This document shows, in pieces, positions 16,559 through 25,800 of a DNA stretch of 39,408 bases. The DNA is from Mitsuaria sp. WAJ17 (lineage in GTDB: Bacteria > Pseudomonadota > Gammaproteobacteria > Burkholderiales > Burkholderiaceae_C): contig NZ_JACJUG010000035.1 of the NCBI RefSeq assembly GCF_014174515.1, positions 1 through 39,408 of the forward strand, written 5' to 3'. The notes beneath the pieces were generated by a model. The model did no database searches and had not been told where the DNA came from. It worked only from the letters and a program-made list of their open reading frames with translations. Both the position numbers and the translations under genes were made by a program. The stretch's first letter is position 1; each line of letters starts with the position of its first letter.

Positions 16559-16978
16559 ATGGGCCCTGGAAACGAAGAACGGACGCTGGTGCAACTCCTG
16601 CTGGATGCGGCCGAGACCCTCTTTCCAGACGCCGATCCGCCTCCCAGGATGGACATCAATGCGAAAGACACGACCGGCGACACGGCGCTTCATGTCTACC
16701 TGTGGCGTGGCAATGAAGTCGCCGCCCGTGCGCTCATCACCCATGGAGCAGATGTCAACGCAATCGGGGAGATGGGTGAGACGCCCTTGCATGTGGCCAT
16801 GCGCCAGGCTGGGCCCAGGACACTTGCGGCGCTGATGGCCGCAGGCTCGAGGAGGGACGTCGTCTCCGAGTTCCGACAGACCCCCAAGGATATTGCCGAG
16901 GAAACGGGCCGCCTCGCGGTCTACGAAGAAGCCCTGGCCCTCGCGCTGGCACCGCTCCGACGCCGCAGGCCCGGCTAG
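16559..16978 (+). CDS. Ankyrin-repeat protein
   Basis: 139 aa, soluble, no signal peptide. Two good ankyrin repeats are visible: DTTGDTALHVYLWRGNEVAARALITHGADVNA and MGETPLHVAMRQAGPRTLAALMAAGSRRDV, with a shorter third unit QTPKDIAEETG. Such proteins bind other proteins; partner unknown. An ATG at 16551 in another frame reads into nothing recognisable. The GGGAGG ribosome site is 12-13 nt from the chosen ATG, slightly long. Confidence 0.82.
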   Translation: MGPGNEERTLVQLLLDAAETLFPDADPPPRMDINAKDTTGDTALHVYLWRGNEVAARALITHGADVNAIGEMGETPLHVAMRQAGPRTLAALMAAGSRRDVVSEFRQTPKDIAEETGRLAVYEEALALALAPLRRRRPG

Positions 16979-16983
16979 CCGTC

Positions 16984-17005
16984 ACAGAACGTACACAGAA
17001 CGCAC
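16984..17005. repeat. 11-bp tandem direct repeat upstream of the glycine-zipper lipoprotein gene
   Basis: ACAGAACGTAC is followed at once by ACAGAACGCAC and a partial third copy (ACAG). Direct repeats with 11-bp period are the form of OmpR/PhoB-class response regulator sites. It lies about 120 bp before the start at 17125, so it may be an operator. Confidence 0.45.
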
Positions 17006-17124
17006 ACAGGCCACCGGCGCCCGAGCAAACGGCGGCACCTCCGGCTGGGTACAGTTGCGTCATGCAGTCAACGCGCCAGCCCGCGCTGCGTTGCTGCGGA
17101 AGACCTCTGCCGGAGAACCAAGAC

Positions 17125-17613
17125 ATGAACAAGACCTTCACCCTTTGCGCCAGCGTCCTCGCCCTCAGCCTGCTCGGCGCCTGCTCGACCAGCAACCCGG
17201 ACGTCGTCTCGCGCCATGACGCACAGCGCATGTCCCAGGTGGTGGACGCCACCGTGCTGAGCGTGCGCCCCGTCACCGTGGACGGCAGCCAGAGTGGCGC
17301 CGGCGCCGTGACCGGCGGCGTGGTGGGTGCGGTGGCCGGTTCCTCGGTGGGGGGCCGCCGCGAGGGTCAGGTCGTGGGCGTGCTGGGCGCCGTGGCCGGT
17401 GCCGTGATCGGCAACGCCATCGAGCGCAGCGCCACCCGCGAGGAAGCCCTGGAGATCCTGGTGCAGCTGCGCAATGGCGAGCGCCGCTCCGTCGTGCAGG
17501 CCAAGGGCCAGGAGAACTTCGTCCCCGGCGACCCGGTCATCCTGGTCACCACCGGCGGCAAGACGCGCGTGAACCGGGCCCCCGTGGTGAGCCAGCCCGC
17601 TCCCGCGCACTGA
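17125..17613 (+). CDS. Glycine-zipper 2TM-domain outer membrane lipoprotein (SlyB/Rickettsia 17-kDa antigen type)
   Basis: 162 aa from ATG 17125; an in-frame ATG at 17062 would put 21 residues before the signal peptide and is rejected. Signal peptide with lipobox LGAC (Cys20). The glycine-zipper core is GAGAVTGGVVGAVAGSSVGG and GVLGAVAGAVIGNAIE, two helices with GxxxG spacing. The C-terminal part (EILVQLRNGERRSVVQ...FVPGDPVILV) is the usual beta domain. It is an outer membrane or envelope-stability protein. GGAG precedes the start. Confidence 0.9.
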   Translation: MNKTFTLCASVLALSLLGACSTSNPDVVSRHDAQRMSQVVDATVLSVRPVTVDGSQSGAGAVTGGVVGAVAGSSVGGRREGQVVGVLGAVAGAVIGNAIERSATREEALEILVQLRNGERRSVVQAKGQENFVPGDPVILVTTGGKTRVNRAPVVSQPAPAH

Positions 17614-17762
17614 ACCCAGCCGCAGGCTCAGGGACTGAGACCGCCCGGCCCAAGGGGATGACGACCGCCCCCCGCGTCCCGGGGACGCCCTTCAGGGGGG
17701 GCTGCCACGAAGCCGGCGAGCGGCGATGCTTCGGCCCATAGCAAACGTCGCGAGTCCCCGAC

Positions 17763-17975
17763 ATGCCCAGCCTCAGCCTCGACTTCTACTTCGCCCCCTG
17801 CCAAGTCCGCCCTTCCAGCCATCCGGAGCTGCACGAGCTGCCGGCCTCTCTGGACGGGCTGGAGGTGCGGGACAGCACCCTGGCGGAATGGCTGGAGGTG
17901 GGTACCGGCTTCGACCAACTGACCCCGCTGGAGCTGGTGGACACCGAGTTGCTGGACCAACTCCCCGCCAACTGA
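17763..17975 (+). CDS. Small acidic protein of unknown function
   Basis: 70 aa, rich in Leu, Glu and Asp (net acidic), one Cys, no signal peptide or membrane helix. It carries a repeated L-E/T-L-L-D like ending (LTPLELVDTELLDQLPAN). No clear ribosome site. A strong intrinsic terminator follows 43 bp after the stop, which supports it being expressed. Family not recognised. Confidence 0.5.
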   Translation: MPSLSLDFYFAPCQVRPSSHPELHELPASLDGLEVRDSTLAEWLEVGTGFDQLTPLELVDTELLDQLPAN

Positions 17976-18017
17976 GGCCAGGGAACGCACAGGCCGCAGA
18001 CGGCGGCACAAAAGCAC

Positions 18018-18042
18018 AAGGGCGCCGTGGGGCGCCCTTTTT
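18018..18042 (+). terminator. Strong intrinsic terminator
   Basis: Perfect 9-bp stem AAGGGCGCC / GGCGCCCTT, loop GTGG, followed by TTTTT on the plus strand. It separates the plus-strand 70-aa gene from the convergent ParB-like gene; on the minus strand only a broken T-rich stretch follows, so it is best as a plus-strand terminator. Confidence 0.9.
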
Positions 18043-18080
18043 GCTGACCGGGATGGCCTGGCCGGTGCCAGAGCGAGCGC

Positions 18081-18563
18081 TCAGCGCAGCAGGCCCACCG
18101 AGATCTCGGTCTCCGGCAAATTGGGCATGAAGGCGTGGCGCGTGGTCTTGTACGGCAGCAGCTCCTCGCTCTCCACGAAGCCCATCAGCTCGCTGTAGGA
18201 GTAGCCGCGGCCCGAGGCCCAGCAGCGCACGTCGATGCGCTTGTCCCCGTACTGCAGGGGGATGCAGGGCAAACGGCGCAGGCCCAGCAGGCGCGCGGCC
18301 GCCAGGCGGTGGTTGCCGTCCATCACGTAGCCGCTGCCAGCCTCCACGGGCAGGGCCGAGGTCCACAGGCCCAGGGCCGATATGCGGTTCGCCAGTTCCT
18401 GCACATGGGCCGGATCGATGATCTCCGATTGCCGGAAGAACTCAATGGGGCGCACGGCCACGAGGTAGCGCACCTGACTGCGCACGGCGTCGGTATTGGC
18501 TTGCTCCAGGTCGCCGGCCGCCTCGGCGGGCGGTGCGAAGATGCGGTGGACTGTCTCCGTCAT
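18081..18563 (-). CDS. ParB/Srx-fold protein (ParB-like nuclease or SbnI/SerK-like)
   Basis: 160 aa. The N-terminal half carries the ParB/sulfiredoxin fold: VRPIEFFRQSEIIDPAHVQELANRI and the nucleotide-binding motif DGNHRLAAAR (82-91), close to DGHHR of ParB-like nucleases and ADP-dependent free serine kinases. The C-terminal LLPYKTTRHAF (136-145) resembles, from memory, the PPKTT(R)H-like segment of the SbnI/SerK serine kinase group rather than chromosome-partition ParB, which would be longer with an HTH. No DNA-binding domain is present. ATG at 18563. It is divergent from the ABC transporter genes. The kinase idea is inference only. Confidence 0.7.
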   Translation of the reverse strand: MTETVHRIFAPPAEAAGDLEQANTDAVRSQVRYLVAVRPIEFFRQSEIIDPAHVQELANRISALGLWTSALPVEAGSGYVMDGNHRLAAARLLGLRRLPCIPLQYGDKRIDVRCWASGRGYSYSELMGFVESEELLPYKTTRHAFMPNLPETEISVGLLR

Positions 18564-18872
18564 GGTGTCAGCTCACTCGACAAAGAAGCGGTGTGGGACG
18601 CAAGGGGGCGGCGGATCGGGAGGACCCGCGGCGGGTGGTTCGGACTCATTCGTGGCTCCCTGGCCCGGCGGCTGCTAACGCGCTGCCGGTGCGCCTGGAT
18701 TTTCACCAAAGCCGCGGCAAATGTCCTGCCCAAAAGCGGCCTCCAGGATGTACGAACGAACAGGTTTCCCGGCTGGCGGCCTTCGATATCCTTCGGCCCG
18801 GTCGACGCCAGCCTTGCATGGGAAGCCCTGCGTGCTGGATCCCCCAAGACCCCGAAAACCGCAGGCCCCGCC
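18564..18872. other. 309-bp divergent intergenic region
   Basis: It lies between the ParB-like gene and the ABC ATPase gene and should hold both promoters. I see no convincing sigma-70 boxes (only GATATC near 18786 as a poor -10), no strong hairpin and no gene. Confidence 0.4.
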
Positions 18873-19577
18873 ATGATCGCCGTGCACCTCCATGCCGTCG
18901 CCAAGACCTACCACCTGGATGCCGTGGGCGTTGCCGCGCTCCAGGACATCAACCTGGAGCTTCGCGCCGGCCTGCTGACCGTGATCAGCGGCGCCTCCGG
19001 CAGCGGCAAAACCACGCTGCTGAACCTCATTGGTGGCCTTGACCGCCCCGATGCCGGCCGCATCCACGTGGCCGGCCACGACATCGTCGCCATGGACGAC
19101 GACCAGCTCTCCGACTTCCGCGCTCGCCACCTCGGCGTGGTCTTCCAGAACTTCAACCTGCTGCCGGTGCTCAATGCCCAGGAGAACGTCGAGTACCCGC
19201 TGGTGATGCTGGGCATCGACAAGGCCGAGCGCAAGACCCGCGCCGCAGAGATGCTGGCCGCCGTGGGCCTCACCGAGCAGGCGCGCCGCCGCCCCGGCGA
19301 ACTCTCGGGCGGGCAGCGCCAGCGCGTGGCCATCGCCCGCGCCCTGGCGGCTCGCCCGCAGCTGGTGCTGGCCGACGAGCCCACCGCCAACCTCGACAGC
19401 CAGACCGGCGCCAGCATCATCGAGCTGATGCGCCGCCTGCAGCGCGAGCAGCAGGTCAGCTTCGTCATCTCCTCCCATGATCCTCAGGTCCTGGCGGCCG
19501 CGGATGACATGGTCCGAATCAAGGACGGCCGCATCGTCGAACTGCGCCGTGCCGACGCCCTGAAGGTGGCCGCATGA
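18873..19577 (+). CDS. ABC transporter ATP-binding protein, MacB/LolD type
   Basis: 234 aa. Walker A GASGSGKTT, Q-loop FQNFNLLPVLNAQENVEYPL, signature LSGGQRQRVAIARAL, Walker B LVLADEPTANLDS and H-loop SHD are all intact. The PTANLDS and FQNFNLLPVLNA wording is typical of the LolD/MacB/FtsE group that drives FtsX-fold permeases in mechanotransmission rather than substrate translocation. The ATG at 18873 is chosen because the match to the family begins there; longer in-frame starts lie in non-coding DNA. The stop overlaps the start of the permease (ATGA). Confidence 0.95.
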   Translation: MIAVHLHAVAKTYHLDAVGVAALQDINLELRAGLLTVISGASGSGKTTLLNLIGGLDRPDAGRIHVAGHDIVAMDDDQLSDFRARHLGVVFQNFNLLPVLNAQENVEYPLVMLGIDKAERKTRAAEMLAAVGLTEQARRRPGELSGGQRQRVAIARALAARPQLVLADEPTANLDSQTGASIIELMRRLQREQQVSFVISSHDPQVLAAADDMVRIKDGRIVELRRADALKVAA

Positions 19578-20974
19578 ACACGCTCTCCCTGGCCTGGCGC
19601 AACCTGCTGCGCAACCGCCGCCGCTCCATCACCACGCTGCTGGCCATGATCGTCGGCGCCAATGCGGTGCTGCTCTTCGGCGGCTACAGCCGCAACATCA
19701 CCTACGGCCTGCAGACCGACTACGTGAAGTACGGCGGCCACCTGCAGATCCAGCGCGAAGGCTACTACCGCTATGGCAGCGGCAACCCGGCCGCCTACGG
19801 CCTGGCCCAGTACCGCGAGATCATTGCCGCCATCCAGCAGGACCCGGTGCTCAAGCCCCTGGTGCTGGTGGCCACGCCGACCCTGCAGTTGCAGGGCATC
19901 GCCGGCAACTTCGGCGCCGGGGTGTCGCGCACGGCCCTGGGCCTGGGCGTGGTCGTCGAGGACCAGAACCGCATGCGCGCCTGGAACGGCTACGACTTCC
20001 CCGTGCAGGTGCCCCAGATGGCCCTGACCGGCACAGGCCCCGAGACCGCCGTGCTGGGCACCGGCCTGGCCCGCGTGCTGCAGCTGTGCGGCCCGCTGAA
20101 GCTGCTGGACTGCAAGGCCGCCGCCGCCCAGCCCGCAGGCCCGGCCAAGGCACAGGCGGACCTGCCCGCCGACATCGCCGACCTCGGCAAGCTGGCCAAC
20201 GGCGCCGAGCCCGCCCCCCAGGCCTCGGCCGCCGCCATCGAGATGCTGGCCGCCACTGCGCAAGGCGCGCCCAATGTGGCCCGCCTCCAGGTGGTCAAGG
20301 CCGAGGAGCAGGGCGTCAAGGAATTCGATGATGTCTACGTGGGCCTGCACCTGGCACAGGCCCAGCAGTTGGTCTTCGGCAAGGAGGCCGCCAAGGCCAC
20401 GGCCATCGTCCTTCAGCTGCAGCACACCGACCAGATCCCGGCCGCCAAGGCACGCCTGCAGCAACTGCTGGCTGAGCGATTCCCGCAGGAGCCCGTCGAG
20501 GTGCTGGACTTCAGTGCGCTCAACCCCTTCTACGGCCAGGCCCTGGCCATGTTCGCCACGCTCTTCGGCTTCGTGGCCCTGCTGATCGCGGCCATCGTGC
20601 TCTTCACCGTGGGCAACACCATGAGCATGGCGGTGATTGAGCGCACCGTGGAGATCGGCACCCTGCGCGCCATGGGCCTGCGTCGCGCCCGGCTGCGCCG
20701 CCTCTTCATGCAGGAAGGCCTGTTGCTGGGCATCGTGGGCGCCGTGCTGGGCGTGAGCATCGCGGCCAGCCTGGCCGGCCTCATCAACCACAGCGGCCTG
20801 ACCTGGACGCCGCCGGGCCGCTCGCCGGTGCCGCTGATCATCCGGGTCTGGGGCGAGACTGGTCTGATCGCCGGCACGACCGTAGGCCTGATCCTGGTCG
20901 CTGCCCTTTCGGCCTGGCTGCCCTCTCTGCGCGCCGCCCGCCAGAACATCGTGGACGCGCTGCGCCACGTCTGA
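19574..20974 (+). CDS. FtsX-like ABC permease (MacB/LolC type)
   Basis: 466 aa. An N-terminal helix (about 20-38), a long periplasmic domain of about 300 residues and three C-terminal helices (about 320-345, 375-400, 430-450) with the FtsX motif VGNTMSMAVIERTVEIGTLRAMGLRRARLRRLF. The periplasmic part contains an Ala/Pro-rich low-complexity insert (about 175-220). Paired with the ATPase gene by a 4-bp overlap. Such pairs move lipoproteins, peptides or drugs from the outer leaflet of the inner membrane. Substrate unknown here. Confidence 0.92.
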   Translation: MNTLSLAWRNLLRNRRRSITTLLAMIVGANAVLLFGGYSRNITYGLQTDYVKYGGHLQIQREGYYRYGSGNPAAYGLAQYREIIAAIQQDPVLKPLVLVATPTLQLQGIAGNFGAGVSRTALGLGVVVEDQNRMRAWNGYDFPVQVPQMALTGTGPETAVLGTGLARVLQLCGPLKLLDCKAAAAQPAGPAKAQADLPADIADLGKLANGAEPAPQASAAAIEMLAATAQGAPNVARLQVVKAEEQGVKEFDDVYVGLHLAQAQQLVFGKEAAKATAIVLQLQHTDQIPAAKARLQQLLAERFPQEPVEVLDFSALNPFYGQALAMFATLFGFVALLIAAIVLFTVGNTMSMAVIERTVEIGTLRAMGLRRARLRRLFMQEGLLLGIVGAVLGVSIAASLAGLINHSGLTWTPPGRSPVPLIIRVWGETGLIAGTTVGLILVAALSAWLPSLRAARQNIVDALRHV

Positions 20975-21018
20975 GCCCCGTCCGAACGCCTTCCTTCCTC
21001 TCATCGCGGAGCCCTGCC

Positions 21019-21486
21019 ATGAACACTGTCCACCGTCTGCTGCCCCTGCTGATCTCCGTCCTGGCGCTGGGCGCCTGCGCCCCGCATGGCGACATGAACC
21101 ATGCACGGATGGAATCGCACCCGGCCCCCGACCTCAACCTGGCCCTGCAGCGCAACACCGACGGCGGCACCTACCGCATCGAGTTGAGCCCGCCGACCGA
21201 GCCGCTGCGCGTCAACAAGATCCACAGCTGGAACATCCGCGTGCTGGATGCCAACGGACAGCCCGTGCCCGACGCCCGCATCGCGGTCGATGGCGGCATG
21301 CCCGAGCATGGCCACGGCTTTCCCACTCAGCCGCGTGTCAGCGTTGGCGGCGCACCGGGTGCCTACGTGCTGGAGGGCATGAAGTTCAACATGACGGGCT
21401 GGTGGGAGATCAAGCTGGAGGTGCAGTCCGCGCGCGGCGCCGACCGCATCACCTTCAACACGGTGCTGCCGCCCTCGGCCTCCTGA
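21019..21486 (+). CDS. FixH/YtkA-like lipoprotein
   Basis: 155 aa. Signal peptide with lipobox LGAC (Cys20). The core has the FixH/YtkA beta-sandwich pattern: WNIRVLDANGQPVPDARIAVDGGMPEHGHGFPTQPRV, then GAYVLEGMKFNMTGWWEIKLEV. The Met/His-rich MPEHGHG and the first mature residues (HGDMNHARMESH) could bind copper. It lies 44 bp after the permease gene, in the same direction, so it may be a periplasmic partner of that transporter. Confidence 0.85.
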   Translation: MNTVHRLLPLLISVLALGACAPHGDMNHARMESHPAPDLNLALQRNTDGGTYRIELSPPTEPLRVNKIHSWNIRVLDANGQPVPDARIAVDGGMPEHGHGFPTQPRVSVGGAPGAYVLEGMKFNMTGWWEIKLEVQSARGADRITFNTVLPPSAS

Positions 21487-21518
21487 GACCTCGTCCCCGC
21501 CTTTTGCAGGACTCCCGC

Positions 21519-22673
21519 ATGCGCCTCTTCCAGAATTCCCTGCTCCTTGCGCTGGCCCTGGGGCTGCTGGCCGGGGCCCAGGCCCAGGGCGCCTCGGCCC
21601 CAGGCGCCGCGCCCGCCGCGGTCCGCGCCTTGCCGCAGGCCGAGGCCCTGCCCTCGCCGGACCGGCTGACGCCCTACCGCCCCCGCCTGGGTCGCAGCAA
21701 GCCCCTGGTGGCCGTGGTCGCGGAGAACTACTACACCGAGCTCACCGACTACGTCCTGCCCTACGGCGTGCTGAGTGCCGCGGGCGTGGCCGAGGTCCAA
21801 GCCCTGGCCACGCAGCCGGGCCCCATCCGCATGTTCCCTGCGCCCATGAATGTGGAGCCGCAGTCCACCACCGCCAGCTTCGACCAGGAGCATCCGGAGG
21901 GCGCGGACTACGTCATCGTGCCCGCCGTGCACAAGGACGACGACCCGGCCCTGCTGGCCTGGGTGAAAGCCCAGGCGACCAAGGGCGCGACCATCGTCGG
22001 CGTCTGCGATGGCGTCTGGGTGCTGGCCCGCGCCGGCCTGCTGGACGGGCGCCGCGCGACCAGCCACTGGTACTCGCGCGAGGACCTGCGCAAGAAGTTC
22101 CCCCAGGTGCAGTGGCAGCAGCAGCTGCGCTATGTCGAGGACCGCCGCGTGATCACCACCACGGGCGTCAGCGCGACCATCCCCGTGTCCCTGGCCTTGG
22201 TCGAGGCCATCGCAGGGACCGAGCGCGCCACGCAGCTGGCCCGCGAGCTGGGCGGCGCCGGCATGAGCTGGACCGCTCAGCACCCCAGCGAGCGCTTCCA
22301 GATGAGCTGGAGACACAAGCTCACCATCGGCGGCAATGCCGTCGCGTTCTGGTCCCACGAGGACGTCGGGATCCCCGTAGACCAAGGCGTGGACGAGATC
22401 GCCCTGGCCCTCAAGGCCGAGGTCTACTCCGCGACCTACCGCTCCACCGCCCTGGCCGTGGCGCCCCGCGCCGGCCTCATCAAGTCCCGCCGCGGCCTGA
22501 GCATCGTGCCGGACCGCGTGATGGGCGCCGACGCCCCACGGCGCATGTTGTCGGCCCCGGATGCCTCGGAACCCCTGCTCGCCCTGGACCAGGCGCTCAA
22601 GGGCATTGCCAGCGACTACGGTCCGCGCACCGCCGCCTGGGTGGCCCTGCAGATGGAATACCCCGGCTACTGA
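21519..22673 (+). CDS. Exported DJ-1/PfpI-family protein (class I glutamine amidotransferase-like)
   Basis: 384 aa from ATG 21519 (32 bp after the previous stop). A signal peptide (cleavage near AQAQGA) is followed by a DJ-1/PfpI domain: VAVVAENYYTELTDYVLPYGVL, ADYVIVPA and the nucleophile elbow GVCDGVWVLARAGLLDGRRATSHW with Cys163. This is like the N-terminal domain of GlxA/AraC-type regulators but without the AraC HTH. About 170 further residues follow with no recognised domain. Probably a periplasmic protein of the preceding transporter operon; enzymatic activity unproven. Confidence 0.85.
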   Translation: MRLFQNSLLLALALGLLAGAQAQGASAPGAAPAAVRALPQAEALPSPDRLTPYRPRLGRSKPLVAVVAENYYTELTDYVLPYGVLSAAGVAEVQALATQPGPIRMFPAPMNVEPQSTTASFDQEHPEGADYVIVPAVHKDDDPALLAWVKAQATKGATIVGVCDGVWVLARAGLLDGRRATSHWYSREDLRKKFPQVQWQQQLRYVEDRRVITTTGVSATIPVSLALVEAIAGTERATQLARELGGAGMSWTAQHPSERFQMSWRHKLTIGGNAVAFWSHEDVGIPVDQGVDEIALALKAEVYSATYRSTALAVAPRAGLIKSRRGLSIVPDRVMGADAPRRMLSAPDASEPLLALDQALKGIASDYGPRTAAWVALQMEYPGY

Positions 22674-22841
22674 AGGCCCCCAGACCCGTCACCACGTGCC
22701 GGCCCCCCATGAGGGGCAAAGCAGCTTGGGGCGGCCCGGCGATTCTTTGAGAGCCTCGCGCCTCCCGGCACCCGCTTCCAGCAATCGGCGCCGCGGCGCC
22801 CCGGCTCACTACGCCACGCCCCCACGTCCTTGACTGAGCCC

Positions 22842-25800
22842 ATGTCCGAGTCACCATCCATCACCTGCACGTCGGATCCCGCCCCGAACTCCTGGGTGGC
22901 GCTGCTGCGCGCCCAGGCGGCCCGCCGACCGGAGCACGCCGCCCTCGTCTTCCTGCCTGACGGCGAACGTGAGGGCGCGCGCTTGAGCTACGCCCAACTA
23001 GACCAGCGCGCCCGAGGCCTGGCCGCCGCGCTGCAGGCGCAGGGCCTGCAGGACCGGCATGTGCTGCTGATGCTGCCCTCCGGCGTGCACTATGTGCTGG
23101 GCTTCCTGGCCTGCCTCTATGCCGGTGCCGTCCCGGTGCCCGGCTACCCCCCCAGCAACGGCATGCATGCACGGCGCATGGCCCACATCGCCCGCGACTG
23201 CGAGGCCCGCGCCGCCCTGGTCAGCGCCACGCAGGACGGCAGCGAGGCCCTGCGCGAGGCCTGCGCCGGCCTGGCCGGCCCCGTCCTGCGCATCGACGAC
23301 GAGGCCCGGCTGCAGGGCGACGCCGCCAAAGCCTGCGAGCCCGAGTCCTGGCGGCCGCCCCGCCTGGACCGCGACAGCGTGGCCTATCTGCAATACACCT
23401 CCGGCTCCACCAGCCAGCCCCGCGGCGTCATCGTCACGCACGGCAATCTCCTGGCCCATGCGGCCGGCTGGCATTGCGCGCCGGGCCTGTGCGAGGACGA
23501 CGTCTTCGTCAGCTGGCTGCCCCTGTTCCACGACATGGGCCTGATCCTGGGCCTGCTGCAGATGTTCCATGAGGGTGGCACCGTGGTGCTGATGCCACCC
23601 CTGGCCTTTGTGCAGCAGCCCCTGCGCTGGCTGCAGGCCATCAGCCGCTACCGCGGGACGGCCAGCTATGCGCCCAACTTCGCCTACGAGCTGTGCTGCC
23701 AGGCCGCCCAGGCCTTGCCCTCGCTGGAGCTGGACCTCACTCATTGGGCCGTGGCAGGCAATGGCGCCGAACCGGTGCGGGCCGAGACTCTGGCGCGCTT
23801 CCAGGCCCAGTTCGCCCCCTTTGGCCTGCGCGCCGAGGCCCTGAGTCCGGGCTACGGCCTCGCCGAGGCCACGCTGACCGTCACCCGCCAGCCCCGCCTG
23901 ACGGCCCCGCCCGTCGTGCGCGCCAGCAGCGCCGCCCTGGCGCGCGGCCTGCTGCAGCCGGCCGAGGCCGGCCAGCCCTTCACCGAGCTCGTGGGCTGCG
24001 GCCAAGCCTGGCCCGGTGCCGAGGCGGTGATCGCCGACCCGCTGCGCGGCGAAGCCTGTCCGGATGGCCGTGTCGGCGAGATCTGGGTGCGCGGCGAGGT
24101 CGTCGCCCACGGCTACTGGCGCCAGGCCGCGCTCAGCGAGCAGGCCTTCCTGGCACGCATGGCGGACGGCAACGGCCCCTGGCTTCGCACCGGCGACCTG
24201 GGCGCCTGGCATGAGGGCCAGCTCTTCATCACCGGGCGGATCAAGGACGTGATCGTGATCCGCGGCCAGAACCACTACCCGCAGGACCTGGAGCGCAGCG
24301 CGCAGTCCGCGCACGAAGCCCTGGCCGGCGCGCAGGGCGCAGCCTTCGCCCTCGAACTGGACGGCCAGGAAAAGCTGGTACTGCTGCAGGAGGTGCGCCG
24401 CTCGGCCCGCCACCGCCTGGATGGCGAGGCCATCACCGCCGCTCTGCGCGAGGCCATGGCCGCCAGCCACGGCCTGCACCTGCATGCCGTCTGCCTGCTG
24501 CGCCCGGCCAGCCTGCCCATGACCTCCAGCGGCAAGATCCAGCGCCATGCCTGCCGTCAGCTCTTCCTGGACGGCGGACTCAAGCCGCTGCACCAATGGC
24601 AGGACACGACCCCGACCGTCTGCCTGCCCGCTGCCCGGGCCAACACCGAGCTGTCCGCCTGGCTGCTGGCGCGCTGCGCCGCGCTGAGCCACCTGCCGCA
24701 GGAGCTGCTGACCGCCGAGCAGAGCTTCGCCAGCATGGGGCTGGACTCCATGGATCTGGTCACGCTGTCGGGTGAGCTGTCCGCGCGCCTGGGCCGCCGC
24801 GTCGAGCCCACCCTGCTCTATGCCCAACCACGCATCACGGCCCTGCTGGCAGCCCTGGGCAGCGAGACGCCAGCCACCATTGCCGCGACAACGCACCTCC
24901 CGCCGGACGAGCCCATCGCCGTCATCGGCATGGCCTGCCGCCTGCCCGGTGCCGAAGGCGCCGAGGCCTTCTGGCAGCTTCTGGACGAAGGCCGGGATGC
25001 CGTCACCGAGGTGCCTGCGGACCGCTGGGACGCCCAGGCCCTCGCCGGCAACGAGCCCGGCCGCAGCGCCAGCCGCTGGGGCGGATTCATCGAGGGCATC
25101 GAGCAGTTCGACGCCGCCTTCTTCGGCATCTCCGCACGCGAGGCCGATGCCATGGACCCGCAGCAGCGCCTGCTGCTGCAAGCCTGCTGGCATGCCCTGG
25201 AGGATGCCGGCCTGCGCGCGGAAAGCCTGGTGGGCAGCGACACCGGCGTCTTTATCGGCGCCATGACCCACGACTACCAGCTGCTGCAGCTGCGCCAGGG
25301 CCAGGCCCTGGACGCCTACTTCGGCACGGGCAACCAGGCCAGCATCCTGGCCAACCGCCTGTCCTATGTGCTGGGCCTGCAGGGCCCCAGCTGGACGGTG
25401 GAGACGGCCTGCTCCTCGTCCCTCGTGGCCCTGCACCAGGCGCGCCGCGCCCTGCTGGACGGCGACTGCAGCCTGGCCCTCGTCGGCGGCGTCAACGCCC
25501 TGCTGGCGCCGGACCTCTATGTGGCCCTGTCCCAGGCCCAGATGCTATCCCCGGACGGCCGCTGCCGGGCCTTCGACGCAAGCGCCAATGGCTATGTGCG
25601 GGCCGAGGGCTGCGCCGTGCTCGTGCTCAAGCGTCTGTCCGAGGCACAGCGCGATAGCGACCGCATCCTCGGCCTGCTGCGCGGCTCCGCCGTCAATCAG
25701 GATGGCCGCAGCAACGGCCTCACCGCCCCCAATGGCCCGGCCCAGCAGGCGGTGATGCGCAAGGCCCTGGCCGGCGCAGGCCTGCAGGCTCAGTCGGTGA

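Noticed and set aside
17062..17124. Longer N-terminus of the glycine-zipper lipoprotein
   Set aside because: It would bury the signal peptide behind 21 Cys/Arg-rich residues; the ATG at 17125 gives a standard lipoprotein.
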